A DNA stretch of 64,000 nt from an uncultured Coriobacteriaceae bacterium (GCA_900539345.1 UQBS01000001.1:1-64000), one strand, 5' to 3'. Shown: positions 46,985-55,536, numbered from the stretch's first letter. The notes: generated by a model not told the origin, from the letters alone. Made by a program: numbers and translations.

Positions 46985-47971
46985 ATGCTGAGAGTGAGAA
47001 GGAAGATGGAAAGAGAGAGGGTTGTCTATAGGATTTGCGGCGTCGACCCTGAGACCGGGGTCGGCGCCCAGGAGCTGGCGAAGGTTCTGTCCAGCTTCAG
47101 CGGCCTCGTGCGCGAGACCGTCACGGTGCTCGGGTGCCAGGACGAGGTGTCCATCAAGGTGCGGCCCTTCCGCGAGGGGTCGTTCATAGTCGAGTTCGCG
47201 ACCGAGGTCGCCAGCGGCCTGCTCGGGTTCCTCTCGTCCAGCGAAGGAGGGGCACTGAGCACCGGCCTCGCGATTCTCGGCTTCCTCGGCGGAGGGTCGT
47301 TCACGCTGCCTGCCATCGTCCGAAAGGTGAGGGGCCGCGTCGACCGTTTCACCGACAACGGCGACGGTACATACACCTATGGGTCGGGCGACGACGCCGT
47401 CACGGTCGGCGAGGACACGCACAGAGTCGTGCAGTCCCAGAAGGTCGCCGAGCAGTACACCACGGCCGCCATGGGGCCGATTGTCGGCAGCATCAACGCC
47501 CAGAGCGTCCAGATATACGTCGGCGACCCGCACACCCCTCCGGCGGCGGGGCACCAGGCGACGTTCACGCCTGAGGACGGGGAGCCCTTGGCGACCTACC
47601 GCAAGGTGGCGACGGGCAACTCCGACATGCTTGACGAGGTCACCTCGGAGAAGACGAGCTTCGAGATGCACGGCGTGATCCTTCACCCGGCGTCGGGCTC
47701 CTACGACGGCGCGGAGCGCGGCTACACCTTCACCACGGGCGACGGCGCGGATGCGACAACGTACAGGAAGGTCGCGATAGCGGACGAGGAGTTCCGTGAG
47801 AGGCTCGAGCGCGCGGAGGTGAGGCTCTTCGCAAAGGACACGCTCAAGGTCGACATGACGGCCGTGCAGAGGGTGTCCAAGACCCGCGCGGTGACGTGGG
47901 CCTACACGATCGACAAGGTGCACTCGTACGAGCCGTACAGACCGTGCCAGCAGGAGGGCCTCGGCATATAG
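46985..47971 (+). CDS. Unknown membrane-associated phage cargo protein
   Basis: A 328-residue protein that I do not recognise. The N-terminal about 70 residues form a mixed domain ('YRICGVDPETGVGAQELAKV', 'VTVLGCQDEVSIKVRPFREG'). A hydrophobic pair follows (about residues 82-108, 'GLLGFLSSSEGGALSTGLAI', 'LGFLGGGSFTLPAIV'), and the remaining 210 residues are soluble and beta-rich ('MGPIVGSINAQSVQIYVGDP', 'TWAYTIDKVHSYEPY'). I chose ATG 46985 with GAGGAGG upstream over ATG 46946, which lies inside a palindrome. Position among lysogeny genes suggests a moron. Confidence 0.65.
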   Translation: MLRVRRKMERERVVYRICGVDPETGVGAQELAKVLSSFSGLVRETVTVLGCQDEVSIKVRPFREGSFIVEFATEVASGLLGFLSSSEGGALSTGLAILGFLGGGSFTLPAIVRKVRGRVDRFTDNGDGTYTYGSGDDAVTVGEDTHRVVQSQKVAEQYTTAAMGPIVGSINAQSVQIYVGDPHTPPAAGHQATFTPEDGEPLATYRKVATGNSDMLDEVTSEKTSFEMHGVILHPASGSYDGAERGYTFTTGDGADATTYRKVAIADEEFRERLERAEVRLFAKDTLKVDMTAVQRVSKTRAVTWAYTIDKVHSYEPYRPCQQEGLGI

Positions 47972-47999
47972 GCCGCCGTCGAGAGCTCTGGTAGCCCAC

Positions 48000-48023
48000 C
48001 ATTTTCGTGAGGTCGCGAAAATG
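48000..48023 (-). repeat. Imperfect 24-base palindrome, right copy
   Basis: CATTTTCG, TGAGGT, CGCGAAAATG: itself a hairpin and the inverted partner of 46925-46948. It lies 29 bases after the stop of the unknown membrane gene. Confidence 0.65.
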
Positions 48024-48051
48024 GGCCTCGACCCGCCCGCAAGCGCAAAAA

Positions 48052-48079
48052 AGCGGGGCCGCCCGAAGGCGACCCCGCT
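48052..48079 (-). terminator. Terminator-like hairpin
   Basis: AGCGGGG pairs with CCCCGCT. A run of six A lies on its left side, so the T tract forms on the minus strand. No minus-strand gene lies to its right before the integrase, so it may block antisense transcription or act in both directions. Confidence 0.45.
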
Positions 48080-48366
48080 GCGAGGGCTGTATTTTGCCAG
48101 ACGTAACCCCCCAGGTTCGGCACACCCAATGGTTAGGGGTACGTACTGCCGGGGGGTACAAGGCGATGACAGGAGGAGGTCGACGCGGGGCGTCTTTTTC
48201 TTCTGTCGCGATTCATTCTACCCCCTAAGGGGTGTTTGGCGAATGTTTTTTGTTCACATGTCGAATGTCGGGCTGATGAAGCCGGACCAGACGTGGTGAT
48301 TTGCCGCGTCATTGTAGCGTAGCGGTTTATTACTGATTTTCGAATTGAGTATTTAGGAGGGCACCC
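48080..48366. other. Gene-free leader of the integrase
   Basis: No convincing gene. An AT-richer stretch before 48360 (TTTATTACTGATTTTCGAATTG) probably includes the integrase promoter; AGGAGG at the end is its ribosome site. Confidence 0.35.
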
Positions 48367-49842
48367 ATGGACATGCAGGGCAAGGCGAGGACGGCCGTCG
48401 TCTATGCGCGCTTCAGCTGCTCGAAGCAGCGCGAGGCGTCCATCGACGACCAGCTGCGCGAGTGCCGCGCGTGGTGCGAGCGCGAGGGCGTCGAGGTCGT
48501 GCGGGAGTACTGCGACTATGCCGTGTCGGGCCGCACCGACGAGCGGCCGGAGTTCCAGCGCATGATCTCCTCGGCGGGGGAGTCCGACCTCGTCGTCGTG
48601 TACATGATGGACCGTTTCTCGCGCAACGAGTTCGACGCACCGATATACAAGCGCGAGCTGCAGCGCCATGGCGTGCAGCTGGTCTCCGCGCTCGAGCGCA
48701 TCCCAGAGTCGCCGGAGGGCATCATCTACGAGAAGCTCCTCGAGGGGCTCGCTGCCTGCGAGAGCCGCAAGACGTCCGTGCGCACGAGGCGAGGGATGGA
48801 GGGAAATGCGCTCAAATCCATGCCGAACGGCGGCCAGCGGCCCTACGGGTACCGCAACGTCGGCGGGAAATACATTGTGGACGAGGCTGAGGCCGCCGTC
48901 GTGCGCGAGATCTTCGAGCGTCGCGCCTCCGGCGAGACGAACCACCACATCGCCGCCGACCTGGCTGCACGCGGGGTGGTCAATGCCCAGGGCAGGCCGA
49001 TGAGGGACCAGGTAGTCGGGAAGATCATCAGGTCGCGCAGGTACGTGGGAGAGTACCGGTGGGGCACGATCGTGACCCCGAACGCCTTCGAGGCCATCGT
49101 GGACGAGGCGCTGTGGGAGTCCGCAAACGCCAAGGTAGCCGCCAGGAGCCGCGACCGCGAGAGGCAGGACTACAGGGAGTACCCGCTCGTCGGCAAGGCC
49201 CTGTGCGCCGTATGCGGCCACGGGCTTTCGGGCGAGTCTGCCCACGGCAGGGGCGGCGTGCGGTACGACTACTACACCTGCAGCGCCGGCGGCGCGCGCA
49301 ACCACATTCGGAGGACCCGCGCGCAGTGGCTCGAGAGAGCCGTGGTGCAGGGCATCCGCGCCATGCTGTCCGACCGCGCCACGGCCGAGCACATCGCAGG
49401 GATGGTCGTGGAGTCCAAGACCGGCGCCGCCGTTGAGCGCCGTCGCGCTGGCATCCAGGCCGACATCCGCAAGGCGGACGACGCCATGCGCAATTTGATC
49501 CGCGCCATCGAGGAGGGGCTGTACACGCCTGCCATGAGGGAGAGGATGGACGAGCTGCAGGCCGCCAAGGCGCACGCCGAGGCCGAGCTCGCCATGGTGC
49601 AGGAGACCACCGTCACCGTCGAGGAGTTCACGGAGTTCCTGCTCTCCGGCACCTCGATGAGCCACAGGCAAATCATCGACTGCTTCGTGTGGTCAATTGT
49701 ATTGGACAATGATGACGCCGTCGTGACTCTCAACTGGGACACCCGACAGGCACAAAAAAACGAACCAGCTCGTATCGAACTGGTTCGTAAGAATAGCGAA
49801 TGGCTCCCCGAGCAGGGCTCGAACCTGCAACAACTCGGTTAA
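48367..49842 (+). CDS. int: Large serine recombinase (phage integrase)
   Basis: A 491-residue integrase. The N-terminal resolvase domain has 'VVYARFSCSKQREASIDDQL' (catalytic serine region), 'VYMMDRFSRNEFDAPIYKRE'; then the recombinase domain ('NGGQRPYGYRNVGGKYIVDE', 'IIRSRRYVGEYRWG'), a zinc ribbon ('CAVCGHGLSG', 'YYTCSAGGARN'), a coiled coil and a C-terminal segment. AGGAGG precedes ATG 48367. The last ten residues ('EQGSNLQQLG') are read from the host tRNA-Asn antisense strand past the attachment core. In the circular phage the same frame would run 24 codons into 16041-16112 and stop at 16115, giving 505 residues. Confidence 0.93.
   Translation: MDMQGKARTAVVYARFSCSKQREASIDDQLRECRAWCEREGVEVVREYCDYAVSGRTDERPEFQRMISSAGESDLVVVYMMDRFSRNEFDAPIYKRELQRHGVQLVSALERIPESPEGIIYEKLLEGLAACESRKTSVRTRRGMEGNALKSMPNGGQRPYGYRNVGGKYIVDEAEAAVVREIFERRASGETNHHIAADLAARGVVNAQGRPMRDQVVGKIIRSRRYVGEYRWGTIVTPNAFEAIVDEALWESANAKVAARSRDRERQDYREYPLVGKALCAVCGHGLSGESAHGRGGVRYDYYTCSAGGARNHIRRTRAQWLERAVVQGIRAMLSDRATAEHIAGMVVESKTGAAVERRRAGIQADIRKADDAMRNLIRAIEEGLYTPAMRERMDELQAAKAHAEAELAMVQETTVTVEEFTEFLLSGTSMSHRQIIDCFVWSIVLDNDDAVVTLNWDTRQAQKNEPARIELVRKNSEWLPEQGSNLQQLG
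49760..49788 (-). terminator. Phage-borne replacement terminator for tRNA-Asn
   Basis: ACGAACCAG / CTGGTTCGT stem with an 11-base loop, followed on the minus strand by seven T residues. It lies 12 bases downstream of the tRNA CCA end, the same layout as the displaced host terminator at 15985-16019, though the sequences differ. It is inside the integrase coding frame on the other strand. Confidence 0.8.
49799..49809. repeat. Right attachment core (attR)
   Basis: AATGGCTCCCC, identical to 16030-16040. It covers the last nine bases of tRNA-Asn, including CCA and the discriminator, plus two bases beyond. Confidence 0.8.
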
Positions 49843-49875
49843 CAGCCGAGTGCTCTACCATTGAGCTATCGGGGA
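49801..49875 (-). tRNA. tRNA-Asn (anticodon GUU)
   Basis: The 75-base gene has acceptor pairing TCCCCGA / TCGGGGA, discriminator G and encoded CCA, anticodon loop CTGTTAA (GTT) on a CTCGG/CCGAG stem, and T-loop TTCGAGC. The prophage is joined at its 3' end, and the gene is left intact. Confidence 0.95.
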
Positions 49876-50092
49876 ATGCGGTTGTCAGCGTCTTGCGTGG
49901 TGCTCGCTGCAGGACTTAGATATATTGCACCTCCAGAGAGTCTTTGGCAACGATGATTTTCAAATATGAGGGACCAACTCATTTTCTACACAATTCCGCT
50001 ATCTTCGTCTGGTTACGTATCCGCGTACAAATCATCGCGCGTACCTGCTAATCTAGCGACTCACGTATCCTATCCACCTTCGAGGGAGAACC

Positions 50093-50515
50093 ATGATCAA
50101 AGAGATTGTCAAGGACCAGGAATTCCTTGCCCAGGTCAGCGAGCCTGCAACCATCGAGGACGTTCAGGTTGCCACCGACCTTGTCGACACCATGAACCAC
50201 CTGTCCGAGAGCTGTGCCTGCCTTGCCGCCAACCAGATCGGCTACAACAAGGCCATCATCGCCTTTGCCGATGACAACAACAAGGTCAACGTCATGTACA
50301 ACCCCAAGCTCATCCAGTTCATGGGGCCCTTCGAGGCCACTGAGGGCTGCCTGAGCCTCGACGAGGAGAGCACCTCCACTCGTTACCAGCTCATCCGCGT
50401 GGCCTATCAGGAGGAGCAGAACGGCAAGATGCTCTCCCGCGTGAAGAAGTACTCCGGCTTTACCGCTCAGGCCATTCAGCACGCCATCGATCACACCAAG
50501 GGCATGCTGGTCTAA
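50093..50515 (+). CDS. def: Peptide deformylase-like protein with altered active site
   Basis: A 140-residue PDF-fold protein. Motif 1 is 'CLAANQIG' (usual GxGLAAxQ), motif 2 is intact 'EGCLS' with the metal cysteine, and motif 3 reads 'QHAIDH' where active enzymes have HExxH, so the catalytic glutamate is replaced by alanine. Metal ligands are kept. It may be inactive, have other chemistry, or be a binding protein. AGGGAG precedes ATG 50093. It stands alone between tRNA genes. Confidence 0.82.
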   Translation: MIKEIVKDQEFLAQVSEPATIEDVQVATDLVDTMNHLSESCACLAANQIGYNKAIIAFADDNNKVNVMYNPKLIQFMGPFEATEGCLSLDEESTSTRYQLIRVAYQEEQNGKMLSRVKKYSGFTAQAIQHAIDHTKGMLV

Positions 50516-50641
50516 GTTTCGCCGAGGGGAGTGGTGGCACGCGGCTTTAGACGCAAGTTGTCGACAACTTGTGAATTATCTGAAGTCATGAAGCATCGCG
50601 ATGTGATTCGCGCCAAGTTGTGTCATTATATCCCCCGCGTT

Positions 50642-50729
50642 GTCGGAGTGGCGGAATAGGCAGACGCGCTAGCTTGAGGTGCTAGTGACCTTTACGGTCT
50701 TGCGGGTTCAAGTCCCGCCTCCGACACCA
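50642..50729 (+). tRNA. tRNA-Leu (anticodon GAG)
   Basis: 88 bases, acceptor GTCGGAG / CTCCGAC, encoded CCA, long variable arm typical of leucine tRNA, anticodon loop TTGAGGT on a CTAGC/GCTAG stem. Confidence 0.95.
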
Positions 50730-50740
50730 TTTGAAATGCC

Positions 50741-50767
50741 AAGGGGCCTTTCGGGGTCCCTTTTTTG
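50741..50767 (+). terminator. tRNA-Leu terminator
   Basis: AAGGGGCC / GGGGTCCCTT hairpin followed by TTTTTT just after the tRNA. Confidence 0.8.
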
Positions 50768-51348
50768 TTATCTGGCATATGGGTTGTTGCCAGCTTTTAC
50801 ATTCCCCAAAGCCCTTCCTGCACGCCTGCGACGTGTTTGCGCGAAGTGTTCCCGCAAAACCCGGGTTCTCCAGCCGCTAAAGAGGAGTGGGGGTAGCTAA
50901 CGAAGGCGGTGCACCGGGAGCGCTTGAGTGCTCTCCCAACAAAATGCCTGCTCATAGGCCTGCCAGTATGTAATGCCCAACACGCTCAATGGTTCGTTGC
51001 GCATCGGCAGCCAAGAACGCGGCTGGAGAACCACGCTTTTGCGGCACTATCTCTCGATTTCAATGCGCTGAAGTGGCGTTCGTGTTGGATCGGGGTGGTG
51101 GGGTCCAGTAGACCTCCGTCTCGATGACTCGTGAGCGTTCAGATTATTTCAGGTGGGGAGGGGAAACGACAGAAGTCGGGCATGTGCCGTGAGCGGCGCC
51201 TTCGAACGAGTCATGTGTACGGTCGAGTTGCCCAAAGGGGCGTGCAAACACGCGACTCTTCATCAAGAAACGTATGCGGGCAAGCTTCTGGAGCTGTACT
51301 GTCCATGTCAAATCTGCTGCTTCGACAGAAAACTACCAGCTAAACGAA
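50768..51348. other. Gene-free stretch between tRNA genes
   Basis: About 580 bases with only short unlikely frames of 70-76 codons and no recognisable protein, RNA family or repeat. It may be decayed DNA left by earlier insertions near the tRNAs. Confidence 0.35.
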
Positions 51349-51374
51349 AAGAGGCCAGCTTGCGCTGGCCTCTT
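51349..51374 (-). terminator. tRNA-Gly terminator
   Basis: Perfect 11-base stem AAGAGGCCAGC / GCTGGCCTCTT with a TTGC loop, downstream of tRNA-Gly on the minus strand and followed by a T-rich TTCG. Confidence 0.75.
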
Positions 51375-51384
51375 GAGTAATCAC

Positions 51385-51460
51385 TGGAGCGGACTACGGG
51401 ACTCGAACCCGCGACCCCAACCTTGGCAAGGTTGTGCTCTACCAACTGAGCCAAGTCCGC
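51385..51460 (-). tRNA. tRNA-Gly (anticodon GCC)
   Basis: 76 bases, acceptor GCGGACT / AGTCCGC, encoded CCA, anticodon loop TTGCCAA on a CAACC/GGTTG stem, T-loop TTCGAGT. Confidence 0.95.
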
Positions 51461-51684
51461 ATGTGCGAGGAATTACTATACGCGTCATGACTCCTCTTGG
51501 CTAGTCAAAACAGGCGATTCATAAACAGCACACATATGGCCAAGATCCGGGCCAAGGCCGCGAAACATATGACATGCGCAGCACGGTTTTGAAACGTGCA
51601 TGTGGTAGGCTTTGCGCCATACGCTGGATCGGACGTGCCTGTCGCACAACATGCAGGGCACACGCTATGAGAAGGGTCGCTCTT

Positions 51685-52770
51685 ATGAAGAGGAATCGTA
51701 TCCAGGGCATCTCCGCCGCCGTTGCTTCGCTGACACTTGCAGGCACCTGCTTTGCCGCTCCCGCTTATGCCGCTTCCAACTCGGTGTTTGGCTCTGGTTT
51801 CTCTGGTCAGTCTTCGACCGAGACTCCCATTACGTCCCCCGTTGCCGAGCCCGTCCCGGATACGAGCCAGGCCACCATGCCTGACGATCCCGACGACGTC
51901 GATCCGGATTTCCTCGTAGATTCCGACGTGGACTATGCAGCGCTGGTCATGGAGATGCTTGGTCTCGACGACGCCGCGCTCGATCAGATTCTTTCTGGCG
52001 ATCTTTCCATTGTGACCAATGCCCTGGGCGATACCATTGACGCAGACACTCAGGCTGCCATTGACGAGGCCTCTCAGAGCCTTGCCGAGGCGAACCTCAC
52101 TACCGCGCAGGTCAAGGATGCCTTCAATGCCGTGGCGAACGAGGCCGTCAATTCCCTGGCAGACCTGATCGACGCCACCGAAACCTTCCTGACCGAGAAC
52201 AACCTCATCGTTGAGGATGCCGTGCTCTACAGCGGGGAGCCCTATCTGGCAGACGACCCCACCGCTCAGCAGCTCACCCTCGGTGGCGTCTCGATGCTCA
52301 TTCCGAGTGACTTCGCGTTTCAGCAGCTGACTCCCGAAGAGATCGCCGCGGCGTTTGAGCTCGACAACGCCGAGGATATCGTGAGCGATGCCTATATCGC
52401 CACCAACGACACGAGCTCTGCCGGTCTTATCTGCGCCCAGCTTACGCCCGATGCCCTGGGCGGCGCCGGGTATGACATAGCGCAGACCATGGCCGACGAA
52501 TCCAAGCTCGTCTACCTCGAGACGGAAAGTTCCGTGTTCAGTGCGGGGTGCGCGAGCCTCGAAGACGGCACGCCTATCTTCGACCTGGGCTACCTCAAGG
52601 CTTCCGAAGAGCGCCCCTGCTTCTACGAGCTCATTATGATGCCCTCCGATGACGGTGGTCTTGTCGTTGTGTTTGCGCTGACCGATGAGACGGCCACGCT
52701 TGACGACTGCGCGACCTTGTCCGACATCATGACCTCCCTTGCCGGCACGGGTTACGTGGAGGCACGCTAG
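51685..52770 (+). CDS. Secreted protein of unknown function
   Basis: A 361-residue protein with a standard signal peptide ('MKRNRIQGISAAVASLTLAG', cleavage near 'APAYAA'). The mature part begins with a Ser/Thr/Pro/Asp-rich acidic linker, then an acidic helical region ('EMLGLDDAALDQILSGDLSI') and a C-terminal half of mixed fold ('GGVSMLIPSDFAFQQLTPEE', 'LVVVFALTDETATLDDC'). No cell-wall anchor is visible, so it is probably released or held by interactions. AAGGG lies upstream of ATG 51685; ATG 51667 is an alternative. The HAD gene follows four bases later. Confidence 0.72.
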   Translation: MKRNRIQGISAAVASLTLAGTCFAAPAYAASNSVFGSGFSGQSSTETPITSPVAEPVPDTSQATMPDDPDDVDPDFLVDSDVDYAALVMEMLGLDDAALDQILSGDLSIVTNALGDTIDADTQAAIDEASQSLAEANLTTAQVKDAFNAVANEAVNSLADLIDATETFLTENNLIVEDAVLYSGEPYLADDPTAQQLTLGGVSMLIPSDFAFQQLTPEEIAAAFELDNAEDIVSDAYIATNDTSSAGLICAQLTPDALGGAGYDIAQTMADESKLVYLETESSVFSAGCASLEDGTPIFDLGYLKASEERPCFYELIMMPSDDGGLVVVFALTDETATLDDCATLSDIMTSLAGTGYVEAR

Positions 52771-52773
52771 TCT

Positions 52774-53442
52774 ATGACCCAACCTCGTTTTTCGTACGTG
52801 CTGTTCGACTGTGACGGCACGCTGCTCAACACCATCGGCGACCTGGCCTGCGCGGGCAACCTCGTGTGCGAGGCGCACGGCTGGCTCACGCATGACATCG
52901 ATTCGTTCAAGCGCATGGTGGGCGACGGCCAGCGCGTGCTCGTGAGGCGTTTCGTTCCCGAGGACGTTGCAGCCGACCCCGATGCGCTTGAGGCTGCCTA
53001 CCAGGAGTTTGTCGAGCTCTATAGCGCCCACAAGGAAGACACGACGGGCCCCTACGAGGGCATCGTCGCCTGCGTGGAGCGCCTGAGGGCCGCCGGCGTG
53101 CATGTGGGCGTGCTCACGAACAAGAACCACGAGCAGGCTATCCCGCTTGTCGAGAAGTTCTTCCCGGGCCTTTTCGACGCCGTGCAGGGCAGGCTCGACA
53201 CACTGCCCGCCAAACCCGCCGCTCCCATGACGCACGCGCTCATGGATGCGCTGGGGGCCGATCCGGCGTCGACCCTCATGGTGGGAGATACCTCGGTCGA
53301 CATTGCATGCGGCACTAACGCGGGCATCGCTGCCTGCGGCGTTACCTGGGGTTTCCGCCCTCGCACCGAGCTTGTTGAGGCGGGTGCCAACTTTATCGTC
53401 GACACCCCTGCCGAATTGGCCCGTCTCATCTTGGGCGAGTAA
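52774..53442 (+). CDS. HAD-family phosphatase, phosphoglycolate phosphatase-like
   Basis: A 222-residue HAD hydrolase. Motif I 'FDCDGTLLNT' gives the nucleophile and acid/base aspartates, motif II is the threonine of 'VGVLTNKNH', motif III/IV is 'TLMVGDTSVDIACGTNAG'. A helical cap lies between. Gph-like members clear phosphoglycolate or act as general sugar phosphatases; the substrate is not determinable here. It is likely co-transcribed with the secreted protein gene. Confidence 0.88.
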   Translation: MTQPRFSYVLFDCDGTLLNTIGDLACAGNLVCEAHGWLTHDIDSFKRMVGDGQRVLVRRFVPEDVAADPDALEAAYQEFVELYSAHKEDTTGPYEGIVACVERLRAAGVHVGVLTNKNHEQAIPLVEKFFPGLFDAVQGRLDTLPAKPAAPMTHALMDALGADPASTLMVGDTSVDIACGTNAGIAACGVTWGFRPRTELVEAGANFIVDTPAELARLILGE

Positions 53443-53598
53443 GGCCGCGCGGCACATCTGCCGCTTGCATTTCGCTTCTTTTCTGTCGGGGCCCGTTCCG
53501 GGATGGTGCGGGTCCCGCTTTGTGTTTAAGTGGGGGTCTCAAAGGGGTTGCGGCGCATCGGACGTGTCGTGATGCGCGGTACAAGCGGGGTGGTGGAC

Positions 53599-55536
53599 AT
53601 GGCTCAGGCACAGTTTGACAGGCATCTCAAGCCGGGTGACGCCCGCGCGGCCCTTGATCGCATCGCCTCGTCGCAGGCCTTCCAGGCAAGCCGTTTCTCG
53701 AGCTCGGTATACGAAGATGAGCCCATCCTGCGTACGGGAAGCCAGTTTCGCCGCGACGCGGAGTCATCGCGACCCTACCAGCTCATCCATCAGCTCGCAC
53801 AACGCGAGGACTTGAGGTACGCCCCCGCGGCGAGGGTGTTCTATGAGCAGGCGCGCGCTCTTGCCGACTTCGACGGCACGGGCGACCCCACGGTGCCCTT
53901 CAAGTCATATTTCCCCACCTACCAGGCCATGAACGACCGTCAGCTCTCGTCGTATCTGGCATGGCGCACCCAGGCCCGCAAGGGCGTCATCGCCGCCTCC
54001 ACGGCGAGCTATGCGTTCGTCTATATCTACGAGCTGCTCATGGGCGTGGGAACGCAGGAGGGCCTGCCTGCGCTTGCAGCACTGACGTCCTTTTGGGTCG
54101 CCTGGAAGAAACAAGCCACGACAGATGCCGGTTTGCTCGACTTCTACCTGCACATCTGGCTGCGCGACTACATCGTGTACCATGGCCTCGACCGATCGCT
54201 TCTCGAGCGCGTGAGCGGTCCCGCCTCCCAGCGCGATGTCGTTGACGTGTATGCCGCCGTTCCCGTGCTGCGCGAGGCTGAGGCGCTTGTGCTTGCCGGG
54301 GGTTCCCTTGCAGGTGACATGGCGCAGAAAACGTTTGACGCCATGTGCCTGGCGTCGTCGTTTCGCCTCACGGGCTCAAAGTTCTACAAGGACTATCCGG
54401 CTGAGACGCAGGCCGTGACCTGCGGTGTCTTTGCGCGCTTGGTTCAGCATTGTGCCCATCGCCGCAAGGTGGGCTATGTCGACGGGCTGTTTGGCGCCGA
54501 GCAGCGCCGCGCCCATCCCATGTTTTACGGCGCCGTGTTCTATGCCCCACAGACCCATCCCGATGCCACGTACCGCGTGAGCGATTCTGAGGCGTACATC
54601 TGTCGTGACGGCACCTGGCGGCGCAAGGTGCCTTGTGCCGAGGAGACACGCAGCCGCGACCTGGGGCTTTTGATGCACACGGTGGATCACGAGATGCGTC
54701 GCATATGGGAGTACCCCAAGCAGGTGCGCGCCTACGAGGTGCCCCGCTACCTTGAGGGATTCGTTACCAAGGAGGCCACGGCTGCCCATGAGGCCTGGCT
54801 CGCGGCTCAGACTCCCAAGATTCATATCGACCGTTCGCTTCTGCGCGGTATTCGCACGGCCGCCGTCAAGACGCGCGAGTCGCTCCTGGTAGATGAGGAG
54901 CGAGCCGAGGAACCCGCGATGACGGGCGTGGGCGTTGCACCGAAGGCGCCCGCGACTGTGACTGCACCGGCCACGCCGAGCAAGGAAGACGGTCTGCATG
55001 CGGCATCCCAAGCGGGCGGGGCAATTGCGGCTCCTGGTTCGGGCACGGCCTCCATGGCGGGTGTGGCGGCTGACTCGAGTGCGGCCTTCTCGGCAGGCAA
55101 GGTGCCTGCGGCTCTCGCTTCTAGCATGGTTGCCACATCGGGTATGGAGGCTGCTTCAGGCGTGGCTCGCATGGCAGGTGAGTCGACTATGGCTTCCACT
55201 TCGAATGCGGTTTCTGCGCTGGGCGCGTTGCCTGGGTTGAATGGACGTCCTGCGGCGGGCGAGGCAGATGCGGATTCTGCCTTGGACGTGGATCGCGCCA
55301 CCTCCACTGAACCTTGTGGTCTCACTGCCTCTGAGCTGGCGTTTCTCCAGGCGCTCCTTGCCGGTGATGTGGCGGGCGCGAAGGCGGCAGTGGGTGTCGG
55401 CATGGTGAGCCTCATGGTGGACGCGGTGAACGAGAAGCTCTACGACGAGATCGGCGACGCCGCCATCGAGTTCGACGGCGACACCCCGCAACTTGTGGAA
55501 GACTATCGTCCCGATGTGGAGGAGCTTCTCTCGTAA
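53599..55536 (+). CDS. TerB-N/TerB-C domain protein of a defence-like cassette
   Basis: A 645-residue protein. Residues about 40-250 match the TerB-N module ('TGSQFRRDAESSRPYQLIHQ', 'SYFPTYQAMNDRQLSSYLAW', 'ASYAFVYIYELLMGVGTQEG'); the middle contains 'AVFYAPQTHPDATYRV'; an Ala/Gly-rich linker follows; residues about 580-640 match TerB-C ('LTASELAFLQALLAGD', 'DEIGDAAIEFDGDTPQLVED'). Genes of this type neighbour a BrxD-like ATPase and BrxHI-like helicase, as here. I prefer ATG 53599 (GGGGTGG upstream); a GTG at 53530 and ATG at 53572 are in frame. Confidence 0.8.
   Translation: MAQAQFDRHLKPGDARAALDRIASSQAFQASRFSSSVYEDEPILRTGSQFRRDAESSRPYQLIHQLAQREDLRYAPAARVFYEQARALADFDGTGDPTVPFKSYFPTYQAMNDRQLSSYLAWRTQARKGVIAASTASYAFVYIYELLMGVGTQEGLPALAALTSFWVAWKKQATTDAGLLDFYLHIWLRDYIVYHGLDRSLLERVSGPASQRDVVDVYAAVPVLREAEALVLAGGSLAGDMAQKTFDAMCLASSFRLTGSKFYKDYPAETQAVTCGVFARLVQHCAHRRKVGYVDGLFGAEQRRAHPMFYGAVFYAPQTHPDATYRVSDSEAYICRDGTWRRKVPCAEETRSRDLGLLMHTVDHEMRRIWEYPKQVRAYEVPRYLEGFVTKEATAAHEAWLAAQTPKIHIDRSLLRGIRTAAVKTRESLLVDEERAEEPAMTGVGVAPKAPATVTAPATPSKEDGLHAASQAGGAIAAPGSGTASMAGVAADSSAAFSAGKVPAALASSMVATSGMEAASGVARMAGESTMASTSNAVSALGALPGLNGRPAAGEADADSALDVDRATSTEPCGLTASELAFLQALLAGDVAGAKAAVGVGMVSLMVDAVNEKLYDEIGDAAIEFDGDTPQLVEDYRPDVEELLS

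Larger units (their letters stand above)
16030..49809. mobile_element. Temperate siphovirus-type prophage integrated at tRNA-Asn
   Basis: Bounded by the 11-base direct repeats. It contains a complete order of phage modules: serine integrase, repressors, replication, late regulator, terminase, portal, capsid, connectors, tail tube, tape measure, baseplate, fibre, holin and amidase. Lytic genes are on the minus strand and lysogeny genes on the plus strand. Nearly every structural role is filled, so the element could be functional. Two reading-frame breaks (23726 and 41541) and a possible third (about 38830) are caveats. Confidence 0.92.

Noticed and set aside
48367..49842. Integrase as an insertion-sequence recombinase
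   Set aside because: It is a full large serine integrase at the edge of a complete prophage with matching attachment cores.
50768..51348. Small plus-strand open frames of about 70-76 codons
   Set aside because: No ribosome sites, no conserved motif and overlapping frames; treated as non-coding.
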